A stretch of DNA of 64,000 nucleotides, taken from JBBRXJ01 sp038248505. GTDB lineage: Bacteria > Bacteroidota > Bacteroidia > Bacteroidales > JBBRXJ01. This document shows, piece after piece, positions 45,043 through 54,072 of this stretch. How positions within the stretch are numbered: position 1 is the first letter of the stretch; each line of letters begins with the position of its first letter. The translations under genes and the position numbers were made by a program. Location of the stretch: the NCBI GenBank assembly GCA_038248505.1, contig JBBRXJ010000003.1, forward strand, positions 24,699 through 88,698, given 5' to 3'. The notes under the pieces are model-generated. The model was not told where the DNA came from. It saw nothing but the letters and a program-made list of their open reading frames with translations, and made no database searches.

Positions 45043-45868
45043 ATACGCATGTTTTCTTTTGCTTATATTGGTTAACAGCTGATGGTATGGTGTAGTATGT
45101 TATTAATAAGTAATTTTGAATCCGTTTACATCGAATTTTTACGAGCCATTAAATTAAATGTAATTTTTATATAGTATTGTTTTCTTAATTTGAGTTTCTT
45201 AATCCGGTTATTTTATTGTGTATGAATCTATGATAGCCTTGTTTATATAACTTTGTAATAAATAATACTTACGTACATTATAAAATTATGTTGCTTGATT
45301 TGATCGGAATTATCTTAAATAGTATTAAATGATACATAATTATCTTGAAAAGTACTTAAACCCTCTTAAAACAAGTGTTTCAAAAATTTAGCTAAAGAGT
45401 TCAGGAACGAGCCTTTCGTTTTACATACGTATTATATAGAAATAAACTAAAAGGTTTATACTTGCTTTGAGCTGTTTTTTTTCGCAAGTTTTCGATATTA
45501 ATTAATGATTTGGCATTGAAGGTGCATCATGTAAAATTTAGGCCGCATGGCTTATGTACTAAATGCAAACGATTGCAAATGCTGAAAGTCCGATCCGTAA
45601 TTATATATTATATACAAATGATACGGCATATGTATACACTTCTTAAATATTATTTGATTTTTGTTGATGAAAAAATCGCATTTAAATTTGATGAAGTAGG
45701 ACACTGAGGTATTATCGATTCAACATGGTTGAACACCTCGTATATATTAACTTATTTTTAATGTAAACAAATCTCATACATATTAAGGATAGTGGTGGCT
45801 CATCGTCCTTCTATAGTGTTTTAGTATAAAATTTGTTCTTGGCATATCATTATGCAGAATCAATGGTA
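45043..45868. other. 826-nt intergenic region carrying a repeat copy
   Basis: No credible gene. The only ORF (65 codons at 45510-45707) has no family and runs into the repeat at 45621-45865. The left half is plain AT-rich DNA. Confidence 0.4.
45621..45865. repeat. MITE-like intergenic repeat, copy 1 (degenerate)
   Basis: Left end ATACGGCATATGTATACAC and right end GGCATATCATTATGCAGAAT are weakly inverted. Inside is AATCGCATTTAAATTTGATG, AGTAGGACACTGAGGT, shared with the copy at 53835-54057, and a hairpin TTCAACATGGTTGAA (45719-45733) enclosed by GAGGT/ACCTC. Confidence 0.45.
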
Positions 45869-46828
45869 TTATTTGTTTAACAGAAAAGATTCGCCCCAGA
45901 GCGGAATAACAGAAGTTGAAAAAAAGATTTTTGCGGCATCCTCTTGTGCATCTTTAATACTCCACCGATACTTTTTTTCGGTTTGAGGATGAGAAAGTTC
46001 TAAGATATGAGAAAGAAAAACATAGCGTGGTTTTAATGTGTTTACTAAATCTGTTACGCTATAGCCCATACGAATATGTGGAATAAACACATCAATTGTA
46101 TTTGTGGGAAGTACTTTTTTTATGTTACTATTATCTCCTGAATGTAGTATTGTTTTATGGTTAGCGAGTTCACCGCAATCAATTTCATACATTAGAATAT
46201 CGTTTCGGCTGTGTACGTCCCAATAGTAATGATCGCCTGGGATGGTATGGATTAGCACATCATCAAATCGCAAAAAAGTGTCTTTACGAACAACTAATCC
46301 TTTTTGCCAGAAACAACTCACAACGGGCTTATTATTTTGTTTCATTGCGATAGCAAGGGACTCGCTAAAATGATCGCTATGTGCATGCGTTATGAGTAAA
46401 ATATCAAGATAGGGTTCTAGCTGTTCAACATATTTTGCTGATAAATCAATACCAATAGTCATTTTACCCGTATGTATAATATAACCCATGTTATATAACT
46501 GCCTAATAAAAATGCTTCCTTTAGGGGGAGTTGAATTTTTAAGAGATTCTTTTAGTTTAGCAAATGCGGATTCATACAGAGCGAGTACCTCAAATTTTTT
46601 GCTGAGTTTTGCACTATTTGATTTTTTAAGATATTGTTTGTATGTACTATCGCTACACAGATTTGCTGCATTTTGAATTTGTTGACCATACGTATTAGAA
46701 AAAATAATTTCGCCCTGCTCTAGCTGAATTTGCTTCTCATTACTTAGGTTTTGTGACTTTGAATGACTTGAAAATATTGATAAAAAGATTCCAATAATTG
46801 ACATGATTCTTATAATAAAAAAATTCAT
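45869..46828 (-). CDS. Exported metallo-beta-lactamase-fold hydrolase (UlaG-like)
   Basis: 319-aa protein with an N-terminal signal segment (two possible starts, MNFFIIRIMSIIG). A helical region of about 100 residues precedes an MBL domain: THAHSDHF supplies HxHxDH, with HTIPGDHYYWDVH and LHSGDNS further on, and LSHILELSH late. Such single-domain UlaG/RomA-like hydrolases act on varied substrates; none can be named here. Isolated gene. Confidence 0.85.
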   Translation of the reverse strand: MNFFIIRIMSIIGIFLSIFSSHSKSQNLSNEKQIQLEQGEIIFSNTYGQQIQNAANLCSDSTYKQYLKKSNSAKLSKKFEVLALYESAFAKLKESLKNSTPPKGSIFIRQLYNMGYIIHTGKMTIGIDLSAKYVEQLEPYLDILLITHAHSDHFSESLAIAMKQNNKPVVSCFWQKGLVVRKDTFLRFDDVLIHTIPGDHYYWDVHSRNDILMYEIDCGELANHKTILHSGDNSNIKKVLPTNTIDVFIPHIRMGYSVTDLVNTLKPRYVFLSHILELSHPQTEKKYRWSIKDAQEDAAKIFFSTSVIPLWGESFLLNK

Positions 46829-47135
46829 TTTTAAAGATTCAAAATATTATTTCTTTCACTATTATTTCTGAAATAATAGTGAAACTGATTTTAATATAAC
46901 ACCATATTGGAGCTAAAGCCTAATTTAACTGATACTACATATTTATACACCTCTTGTATATTTTCTAAATGTGTTAATTATACCTATTTTACAGTTCAAA
47001 CTATTTCTGGTGTATACTTAGGCATAATCAATATTTTTTAATGAGTGATAACATTAAAAATGATGCTGAATAAAAAGAATAGGGAGAGGGAAAAATTACA
47101 TATAATAGAGGGAAATCAATAATACATTGATAAAT
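46829..47135. other. Intergenic region, nothing recognised
   Basis: 307 nt of AT-rich DNA between two minus-strand genes. An inverted pair TTTCACTATTATTTCTGAAA, AATAATAGTGAAA directly upstream of the hydrolase (46854-46886) may be a hairpin or operator. No gene seen. Confidence 0.35.
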
Positions 47136-48029
47136 TTAATCAATCATATGCATTCGAATCTTTGTAATAAGGTTACGAATTTTAATAAACTGTTCTTGAG
47201 TAATTCGAACTTCTGCATTTTCGGTAGGAATTACCTTACGAGAAGTATCAATAGTAACCTGAGTATTTTCATTGTAATATAATTCTACCTCATCAAAAAC
47301 TTTTCGCAACGATTTTAGCATAACCAAATAATTGGTAATCAGACCTTGATCTTCGTAAAGGGTTAGTAATGGGATAAGGCTATTGAGTGAATATTTTTGG
47401 CGACCAATACGATTCATAATGTCCTTATTAATGGCGGTATCGTTAACAAGGTGCGAAGTAATATACATGGCTTCAACCCATCCACCTAAAATAATTAGTG
47501 ATGATGAACCACCGCGTTCATTGCTGTTAAGATATGAATCTGTTATTTCAAATAGCTGACAGGTCATTGCGTAAACAGAATCAATGCTGCTCACATTTTC
47601 ATCTAAAAATTTCATAGCATAGGCAACATCTTCATACGGAATGCCAAGTTCATTCGAGGTCTTATTAATAGCCATCGAATAGTTTTTCATTAATTGAAAC
47701 TGATCGTGAATTTTAAGATAACCCAAGTCGACACCGTAAATGCCGAGGTTTAATGCACGTTTATTAATGGTTGAGTAGCGGCGTTCATTTTCAACCGGAT
47801 TTAATAAATCGGCACGAAACGATATTCCCGTCTGATCAAAAATGTACACCATCTCACAAGGCAAAAACATATTATAAAAAACAGATTTTGCAGAACGGTC
47901 AATTTCCATTTTAACTTCTTCAATGGATAGACTGTCTTCATTTTCATTGTCTTTTTTGTTTACATTAAACTGACAACTCCAAAAAAAACATAGTGAAATG
48001 GATAGTAATATGACAAATTTTCTTTTCAA
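47136..48029 (-). CDS. Lipoprotein of unknown function
   Basis: 297-aa protein with a type II signal (MKRKFVILLSISLCFFWSC, Cys19). The mature part is largely helical (YAMKFLDENVSSIDSVYAMT) and ends with QEQFIKIRNLITKIRMHM. No motif recognised; helical lipoproteins of this size occur widely in Bacteroidota. The gene stands alone. Confidence 0.72.
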   Translation of the reverse strand: MKRKFVILLSISLCFFWSCQFNVNKKDNENEDSLSIEEVKMEIDRSAKSVFYNMFLPCEMVYIFDQTGISFRADLLNPVENERRYSTINKRALNLGIYGVDLGYLKIHDQFQLMKNYSMAINKTSNELGIPYEDVAYAMKFLDENVSSIDSVYAMTCQLFEITDSYLNSNERGGSSSLIILGGWVEAMYITSHLVNDTAINKDIMNRIGRQKYSLNSLIPLLTLYEDQGLITNYLVMLKSLRKVFDEVELYYNENTQVTIDTSRKVIPTENAEVRITQEQFIKIRNLITKIRMHMID

Positions 48030-48147
48030 GACGGGTTTTAAGGTTTATCAATAGTACAAAAAATATTAGATGTAAGCACCATCAAGCTTAGTTAAAATAT
48101 CAGCAACACATATAAACGCTGAAATTTGCCTTGTTAATAAAATGTTT

Positions 48148-48209
48148 TATACCCTTTGTAGTTATGTAATAGTTCAATTTTTCATTTAATTGCCATAAAC
48201 ATATTTAAA
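48148..48209 (+). repeat. Dispersed intergenic repeat, copy A
   Basis: TATACCCTTTGTAGTTATGT, AATAG, then CAATTTTTCATTTAATTGCC, ATAAACATATTTAA. The same ordered blocks recur at 55643-55705 and 61637-61705 in the same orientation. Confidence 0.6.
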
Positions 48210-48449
48210 TAAGGCGTTTACAAATATTAAATTAGAATTAGCCCTAGATCTAATAAAAAATATAGATTTCTCCTTATTGTACATCAATAACAAAAACCTA
48301 TATATCATTAGGCCGTATTTGTTATAGATTAGCTTAATTTTAAATTACATTTGTATCGCAACATGCTACATCGTATACTGTACCGAGGCTATTACCAGTT
48401 TTTTAAAATATTGCTATGCACATGGCTAAATTAAAAATGTATGTTTTTT

Positions 48450-48662
48450 AATTGATTCTGCAGAATGATACCCCAAAGGCAAATTTCATACTAAAATACC
48501 AAAGCAGGTTGCTGAGGCATTCGCCGCGGCGAAGAAGCCCCGGTTTAGTAATACCTTTGTTTCCGGATGCCTCAGCGTCCTGCTTTCATCAATATATAAG
48601 AGATTTTATTTCATTAAAAATCATTAAATATCTAATTGGTGTACGATTGTGCAGAATCGATT
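48450..48662. repeat. MITE-like intergenic repeat, copy 2 (best preserved)
   Basis: 213 bp bounded by 17-bp terminal inverted repeats (AATTGATTCTGCAGAAT and ATTGTGCAGAATCGATT, 15 of 17 paired). Inside lies a 20-bp stem, 48501-48520 with 48567-48586 (18 of 20 paired), whose loop begins with the 14-bp palindrome TTCGCCGCGGCGAA (48520-48533). No coding capacity. It is the main content of the 48030-48741 gap together with repeat copy A. Confidence 0.65.
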
Positions 48663-48741
48663 TTTTAATGTGATGATTTTAGATCATTATAATTATTCAG
48701 ATATTCTGGCGTATGTTTAACCCTAGAAAAAAATAGCGAAC

Positions 48742-49653
48742 ATGAAAATCTTAATTTTTCTATTTCTCATTATAAGTACTGCATTACATGGACAGCAATC
48801 AAAAAACCTTGTAATTATTGTGCTCGATGGCTCTCGTTATTCTGAAACTTTTGGCGACACAACACATCAATATATACCTCATATATGGAATGATTTAAAA
48901 CCACACGGAACTATATATACTTCGTTTTACAATAATGGCACCACGCTAACAAATTCAGGTCACTCAACTATTGAAACGGGTACCTGGCAAAGTATATTAA
49001 ACAATGGTAGTGAACGCCCACACGTACCCACTTTTTTTGAATACTACCGCAAACAAACCGGGGCAACACAAAGCAACAATTATGTTATACTAGGTAAAGA
49101 TAAATTAGATATGCTAGCATATAGTGATCATAGCGATTATGGAATTAGTTATAGTGCCAGTGTACAAACATCAAGTATGCAATATGAAGATATTAATGCA
49201 TTAGCCAATTTTAAGGTAGTTACAAGCAAACATAAACCCAAATTACTATTAATGAATTTGCCCCAAACCGATAATAGAGGCCATAGTGGAGTTTGGACCA
49301 ACTATCTTAGTTCTATTCGTCAGGCCGATAGCATTATTTGGGAGTCGTGGTTACATTTGCAAGCTGATACATTTTACAAAGATAAAACTACCTTTATTGT
49401 AGTGAATGATCATGGAAGACATTTAGATGGAGTGAGTACAGGCTTTAAAGATCATGGAGATAGCTGTGAAGGTTGCCGACATATTATGTGTTTTATTGCA
49501 GGGCCAGATACAAGAGTAAACCATATTGATGATTCACTCCGCCAACAGGTTGATATAGCGCCTACCGTGGGCCACCTCCTCGGGTTTTCAACTCCATTTG
49601 CGGTTGGAAAAGTAATTAGTAGTGCCGTTTATTATACATTGCAAAAAAAATAG
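48742..49653 (+). CDS. Exported alkaline-phosphatase-superfamily hydrolase
   Basis: 303-aa protein with a signal peptide (residues 1-18, ending LHGQ). Metal-site motifs of the phosphatase/sulfatase superfamily: VIIVLDGSRYSE (first Asp), TLTNSGHSTIETG (likely Thr nucleophile), SDHSDYG, and VVNDHGRHLDG (Asp-His pair). At 303 aa it is short for the superfamily. Phosphodiester, phosphonate or sulfate ester substrates are all possible. Confidence 0.8.
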   Translation: MKILIFLFLIISTALHGQQSKNLVIIVLDGSRYSETFGDTTHQYIPHIWNDLKPHGTIYTSFYNNGTTLTNSGHSTIETGTWQSILNNGSERPHVPTFFEYYRKQTGATQSNNYVILGKDKLDMLAYSDHSDYGISYSASVQTSSMQYEDINALANFKVVTSKHKPKLLLMNLPQTDNRGHSGVWTNYLSSIRQADSIIWESWLHLQADTFYKDKTTFIVVNDHGRHLDGVSTGFKDHGDSCEGCRHIMCFIAGPDTRVNHIDDSLRQQVDIAPTVGHLLGFSTPFAVGKVISSAVYYTLQKK

Positions 49654-49663
49654 GAGCGATTTT

Positions 49664-50299
49664 TTAAGGAGCTAAACGTTTAATATTCCATATATTTTTA
49701 TTTTTTTCATAAACAATACGATCATGCAATCTATTGGCTCTGCCTTGCCAAAACTCAAAATAAGAGGGTATTAAACGATAGCCACCCCAATATTTTGGAC
49801 GTTTTATTGAATCACCCGCCTTCCGCATTTCGTTGTAAAGCCTATCAATAACAGCTCTATCCGAGATTACCATACTTTGCGAAGAAACTACAGCACTCAA
49901 GCGACTCTCATAAGGTCTTGATGCAAAATACCGATCGCTCTCAGTAGCACTCGTTTTTTTTAAAACACCCTCAATACGAACCTGACGTTGAACCTCAGGC
50001 CAGTAAAATAAAATTGCTGCTGAGTGGTTCGCCTCAATTTGTTCGCCTTTCCTACTGTTATAGTTGGTAAAAAAGATAAAATCACCTGCATCCATATCTT
50101 TTAACAAAACAATACGACAAGCCGGCTTACCATCTCGACCCGTAGTAGCTAAACTCATGGCATTCGCCTCCAAATTACCAGCTAAAATAGCCTCCTTAAA
50201 CCATTTATTAAACTGAATTATAGGATCTTTTGCTGCCGTTGATTCCAAAAATTCACCTTGTGTATACTCTTTGCGAAGTTTTGAAAAAAGTTTTTTCAT
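49664..50299 (-). CDS. pdxH: Pyridoxamine/pyridoxine 5'-phosphate oxidase
   Basis: FMN enzyme forming pyridoxal 5'-phosphate. The start at 50299 (MKKLFSKLRKEYTQGEF) gives 211 aa; a longer frame begins 11 codons earlier, but the promoter box at 50321-50328 favours the shorter. Seen: MSLATTGRDGKPACRIVLLK, FFTNYNSRKGEQI, RQVRIEGVLKK, SRLSAVVSSQS, PKYWGGYRLIP and the C-terminal FEFWQGRANRLHDR. Convergent with the phosphatase gene. Confidence 0.96.
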   Translation of the reverse strand: MKKLFSKLRKEYTQGEFLESTAAKDPIIQFNKWFKEAILAGNLEANAMSLATTGRDGKPACRIVLLKDMDAGDFIFFTNYNSRKGEQIEANHSAAILFYWPEVQRQVRIEGVLKKTSATESDRYFASRPYESRLSAVVSSQSMVISDRAVIDRLYNEMRKAGDSIKRPKYWGGYRLIPSYFEFWQGRANRLHDRIVYEKNKNIWNIKRLAP

Positions 50300-50320
50300 A
50301 ATTTTATCTTTCTTTAATAC

Positions 50321-50328
50321 CAAAGATA
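50321..50328 (-). promoter_or_regulatory. Putative -7 box of pdxH
   Basis: TATCTTTG on the minus strand matches TAnnTTTG exactly, 22 nt before the pdxH start. No -33 TTTG at the expected distance. Confidence 0.45.
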
Positions 50329-50351
50329 CCAAATCATATTGCTATTTGTTT

Positions 50352-50359
50352 TATTTTTG
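50352..50359 (+). promoter_or_regulatory. Putative -7 box of the YhcH gene
   Basis: TATTTTTG matches TAnnTTTG, 17 nt before the ATG at 50377. It is divergent from the pdxH box, so the short spacer would carry two face-to-back promoters. Confidence 0.35.
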
Positions 50360-50376
50360 CTAACAAACAAACGAAT

Positions 50377-50829
50377 ATGATTATTGATAAATTGCAACAG
50401 GCTTCTCTCTATTACAATTTAGGGGAGCGTATGACAAAAGGTCTTCAATATCTAAGAACCAACGACTTCATGAAAATAGCCGATGGCCAATATGAGATTG
50501 AGGGTTTAAACATTTTTGCAATAGTAACTTCGTATACCACGCGAACCATTGCAGAAGCCCGACTTGAAGCTCACAAGCGGTATATTGATATTCATTTGAT
50601 TGTTTCAGGAAAAGAAACGATGTATTTTGCTCCTGCTGAAAGCCTTAAAGTGATTGAAAACTATACTCCTGAAAAAGATATTATGCATTTGAGCGGTGAT
50701 AGTATTCCGCTCACTTTACCTGCAGGGTATTTTGCAGTATTCTTTCCAACCGATGCACACATGCCAGCCATTCAAGTGAATGGACCAGCAGCCGTTAAAA
50801 AAGTGGTTATTAAAATAAAAGCCGATTAA
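50377..50829 (+). CDS. YhcH/YjgK/YiaL-family protein
   Basis: 150-aa cupin-like protein of the DUF386 family, members of which are linked to sialic-acid and other sugar metabolism (possible anomerase). Seen: GQYEIEGLNIFAIVTSYTTR, EAHKRYIDIHLIVSGKETM, LPAGYFAVFFPTDAHMPAIQ and VKKVVIKIK, the usual metal-site His and Glu included. Its stop codon overlaps the start of the next gene by one base. Confidence 0.9.
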   Translation: MIIDKLQQASLYYNLGERMTKGLQYLRTNDFMKIADGQYEIEGLNIFAIVTSYTTRTIAEARLEAHKRYIDIHLIVSGKETMYFAPAESLKVIENYTPEKDIMHLSGDSIPLTLPAGYFAVFFPTDAHMPAIQVNGPAAVKKVVIKIKAD

Positions 50830-51512
50830 TGAATTTTTTTTTAAAGTCTGTATTTTTTACTTCACGGAGTACGCTGTTAATACTTATATTCTCTAGTATT
50901 TTTATAGTATACTCAAATGCTCAACAAGCATTTAATGGGGGTTTTGTAAGTGGTATAAACGCTTGTCAGGTAGATGGAGATAGCTATGCAGGATATAATT
51001 ATTTGGGTTTAAATTTTGGTATGTTTACACGAACCAATTCGTCCAAAAAGCTTAATATTCAAGGCGAGTTACGATTTGATGGGAGGGGCGCATTTGCCAA
51101 TACGGGAACAAAATATTATCCACGGTATTATCAACTCTCATTAAAATATGCCAATTTACCAATTACATTACAATATACTGCTACAGAAAAATTATCGCTT
51201 GAAGCGGGTTTATATTATGCGCACCTTTTCTCGGCAAGGTATTACGAAGATGGTGTTTTAATACCCACAGATGAAATAAGCCCATCATTTAACAATAAAG
51301 ATATTGGATATATTTTAGGATTAACATATCATATTAATACACATTTTGCGATTAATACACGGTTTAATTATTCATTAGTGCCCATACGCCGCCGAAACCT
51401 TGGTCGTTATTATGGTTGGGTGTCAGAGACCTTAGGATTACGTGAAGGCGATTATAATAATGCTATTTCCTTATCGTTATATTATACACTGGGTAATAAC
51501 GAGAGAAACTAG
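50829..51512 (+). CDS. PorT-like outer-membrane beta-barrel protein
   Basis: 227-aa exported protein with an N-terminal hydrophobic signal (LLILIFSSIFIVYSNAQ) and a Gly/Tyr-rich barrel: AFNGGFVSGINACQVDGDSY, followed by strands such as LNFGMFTRTN and LQYTATEKLSLEAGLYYAHL. The end SLSLYYTLGN is barrel-like. PorT-type barrels are widespread in Bacteroidota. The one-base overlap with the YhcH gene suggests a shared transcript. Confidence 0.8.
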   Translation: MNFFLKSVFFTSRSTLLILIFSSIFIVYSNAQQAFNGGFVSGINACQVDGDSYAGYNYLGLNFGMFTRTNSSKKLNIQGELRFDGRGAFANTGTKYYPRYYQLSLKYANLPITLQYTATEKLSLEAGLYYAHLFSARYYEDGVLIPTDEISPSFNNKDIGYILGLTYHINTHFAINTRFNYSLVPIRRRNLGRYYGWVSETLGLREGDYNNAISLSLYYTLGNNERN

Positions 51513-51561
51513 TTTTAAATAATAATTCTCTCTCTTTATTTATCATTTCTCAATCGTATTT

Positions 51562-52119
51562 ATGAAACTCATTATTGCTATAACAGGAGCCAGTGGTTCA
51601 ATATACGCCCAGCGACTTTTACAAAAGCTAGAGGCATTACCAAAATTAGAACATAGTATTGCCGTAATCTTTTCTGAAACGGGTAAAAAGGTTTGGCAAT
51701 ATGAATTAGGGGAATCGCCCAAGCATGCATTTAAAGAATTTGATAATAGCGACTTTTTTGCAGCGCCTGCTTCGGGTTCAGCTCTTTTCGAAACAATGAT
51801 TGTTTGTCCGTGTAGCATGGGAACCATGGGGCGTATTGCGGCAGGATTAGCCGATTCATTGATTTGTAGAGCAGCTGATGTAATGTTAAAAGAGCGCCGT
51901 AAACTTATTATAGTGCCACGCGAAACACCCTATAGTTTAATACATATTCGCAATATGGAAACTATTGCATTGGCAGGGGGCATAATTATTCCGGCTTCAC
52001 CTTCGTTCTATTCGAGCCCTAAAAACATAAATGAGCTTGTTGATACCTTTGTTGATCGTATAATGCACCATGTAGGCTTGGGCCATGCAGGTTTTATGTG
52101 GGGTAATGTGATTACATAA
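51562..52119 (+). CDS. ubiX: Flavin prenyltransferase UbiX
   Basis: Makes prenylated FMN, the cofactor of UbiD decarboxylases. In 185 aa: AITGASGSIYAQRL, PCSMGTMGRIAAGLADSLIC, AADVMLKERRKLIIVPRETP, and IIPASPSFYSSPKNI. ubiD is not in the window. A 49-nt gap follows the barrel gene. Confidence 0.94.
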   Translation: MKLIIAITGASGSIYAQRLLQKLEALPKLEHSIAVIFSETGKKVWQYELGESPKHAFKEFDNSDFFAAPASGSALFETMIVCPCSMGTMGRIAAGLADSLICRAADVMLKERRKLIIVPRETPYSLIHIRNMETIALAGGIIIPASPSFYSSPKNINELVDTFVDRIMHHVGLGHAGFMWGNVIT

Positions 52120-52220
52120 AATATACGTGTAGTTAAGGATTTAATATACTGATACTCAAGCGGTGAATTAAGTTTATAATAACATATCTCAATTTATAAA
52201 CCAATGTTTTCAATTTTCTA

Positions 52221-52228
52221 TAAATTTG
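52221..52228 (+). promoter_or_regulatory. Putative -7 box of guaB
   Basis: TAAATTTG matches TAnnTTTG, 25 nt before the ATG at 52253. It precedes and so argues against the nine-codon longer frame beginning at 52226. Confidence 0.4.
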
Positions 52229-52252
52229 CATCTCAATTTTAATCACTTTACA

Positions 52253-53749
52253 ATGGCACATATCATTAATGACATCTCAAGAACCTTTAACGAATATTTG
52301 TTAATACCAGGTTTAACGGACAAAGATTGCTTTCCTGATAAAGTGAGCTTAAAGACTCCATTGGTAAAATATAAAAAAGGGACAACATCAGAAATAGAAC
52401 TTAATGTGCCTTTTGTATCTGCTATTATGCAATCAGTATCTGATAATAATATGGCTATTGCATTAGCTAAAAATGGCGGTCTATCTTTTATTTATGGCTC
52501 ACAAAGTATAGAGAAGCAAATGGAGATGGTAAGTAAGGTGAAAAAGTTTAAAGCTGGCTTTGTAGTAAGTAATGCAAATTTAACACCAAAACATACCTTA
52601 AAAGATGTTATTGAATTAAAAGAAAAAACTGGTTTTTCAACTATTGGTATCACCGACGATGGCTCGTCAAATGGTACATTATTAGGTATTGTTACAGGCA
52701 GAGATTATCGTTTAAATAAAGATCGTTTAGATAAATTGGTGAGTGAGTTTATGACTCCATATTCTAAATTAATTACCGGAAAATTTGGTGTTTCATTAAA
52801 TGATGCTAATGATATAATTTGGGATAATAAACTCAACTCCCTCCCTATCATTGATAATAATCAGAAATTAAAATATTTTGTTTTCCGAAAAGATTATGAT
52901 AACCATAAAGAAAACCCGAATGAACTCTTAGATTCTCATAAGAGACTTATAGTTGGTGCGGGTATCAATACCAGAGATTATATGGAACGTATTCCAAAAT
53001 TAGTTGATGCTGGAGTAGATGTTTTATGTATTGATTCATCAGATGGTTTTTCAGAATGGCAAAAAATTACCATTGAATATGTTCGTAAAAATTATGGAGA
53101 TACCGTTAAAATTGGCGCAGGTAATGTGGTTGATAAAGAAGGTTTTCTCTATTTAGTTGAAGCGGGAGCTGATTTTGTAAAAGTTGGTATAGGAGGAGGT
53201 TCAATTTGTATTACTCGTGAGCAAAAGGGTATTGGTAGAGGTCAGGCCACTTCAATAATTGAAGTAGCACAAGCCCGTGACGAATATTTTAATAAAACGG
53301 GGATCTATATTCCTATTTGTTCTGATGGTGGTATTGTTCAAGATTATCATATGGTTTTAGCATTGGCAATGGGATCTGATTTTATAATGATGGGTCGATA
53401 TTTTGCACGTTTTGATGAAAGTCCATCAAAAAAACTTATGGTGGGAGGCAATTATGTAAAGGAGTATTGGGGCGAAGGTTCAAACCGTGCTCGCAATTGG
53501 CAACGATACGATATGGGTGGTACGAATAGTCTTAAATTTGAAGAAGGGGTTGATAGCTATGTACCTTATGCAGGAAAGCTTAAAGATAATTTAGAAATTA
53601 CATTAGGAAAAATTAAGTCAACCATGTGCAGTTGTGGTGTTACAAAAATTGATGATTTAAAAGCGAAAGCTCGAATAACTCTAGTATCATCTACAAGCAT
53701 TATTGAAGGCGGTGCACATGATGTAATACTTAAAGAAACTAATAGTTAA
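52253..53749 (+). CDS. guaB: Inosine-5'-monophosphate dehydrogenase
   Basis: NAD-dependent IMP oxidation to XMP, the committed step of GMP synthesis. Start at ATG 52253 (MAHIINDISRTFNEYLLIPG), 498 aa. Seen: VPFVSAIMQSVSDNNMAIAL, a CBS-containing insert (GIVTGRDYRLNKD), CIDSSDGFSEWQ, KIGAGNVV, the catalytic loop VGIGGGSICITREQKGIGRG (active Cys), and SDGGIVQDYHMVLALAMGSD. The EQKGIGRGQ flap resembles the variant found in Bacteroidota and protists rather than the E. coli form. Confidence 0.95.
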   Translation: MAHIINDISRTFNEYLLIPGLTDKDCFPDKVSLKTPLVKYKKGTTSEIELNVPFVSAIMQSVSDNNMAIALAKNGGLSFIYGSQSIEKQMEMVSKVKKFKAGFVVSNANLTPKHTLKDVIELKEKTGFSTIGITDDGSSNGTLLGIVTGRDYRLNKDRLDKLVSEFMTPYSKLITGKFGVSLNDANDIIWDNKLNSLPIIDNNQKLKYFVFRKDYDNHKENPNELLDSHKRLIVGAGINTRDYMERIPKLVDAGVDVLCIDSSDGFSEWQKITIEYVRKNYGDTVKIGAGNVVDKEGFLYLVEAGADFVKVGIGGGSICITREQKGIGRGQATSIIEVAQARDEYFNKTGIYIPICSDGGIVQDYHMVLALAMGSDFIMMGRYFARFDESPSKKLMVGGNYVKEYWGEGSNRARNWQRYDMGGTNSLKFEEGVDSYVPYAGKLKDNLEITLGKIKSTMCSCGVTKIDDLKAKARITLVSSTSIIEGGAHDVILKETNS

Positions 53750-53834
53750 TTACAAACACATTTTAATATAGTGTACATGGTTTTGTTGTTAATGTCTAAC
53801 ACGAAACATTCTTATACTTTTAATTAAGAACTTA

Positions 53835-54057
53835 TACTGCATAATTGTACACTAATTTATATAAGCAGAATGGTGAAAATAAATCACGTTTAAATTTAAT
53901 GAGGTAGGATGTTAATGCCGCCAATTGCAAGAAAAATCTGAGTTTTACTAAGCCCAGGCTTCTTCGCCTCGGCGAAAAAACTCAATGTGGCACCTCAGCC
54001 ACCTAATTAGTTTTTATAATGAAAATTGTTCATGGTCTATAATTATGCGGAATTGAA
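53835..54057. repeat. MITE-like intergenic repeat, copy 3
   Basis: It fills most of the guaB-SDR gap. The ends TACTGCATAATTGTA and TATAATTATGCGGAATTGAA are imperfectly inverted. It shares AATCACGTTTAAATTTAATG, AGGTAGGA with copy 1, and has the hairpin TTCGCCTCGGCGAA (53963-53976) flanked by GAGTTTT/AAAACTC, with ACCTCAGCC near its right side as in copy 2. Confidence 0.55.
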
Positions 54058-54072
54058 TATAGAATCAATATT

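Noticed and set aside
45510..45707. 65-codon ORF in the sufD-hydrolase gap
   Set aside because: Runs into the MITE-like repeat and has no recognisable protein pattern.
48500..48590. Hairpin in repeat copy 2 read as a transcription terminator
   Set aside because: The long GC-rich stem is not followed by a T-run and lies between terminal inverted repeats, so a repeat element explains it better.
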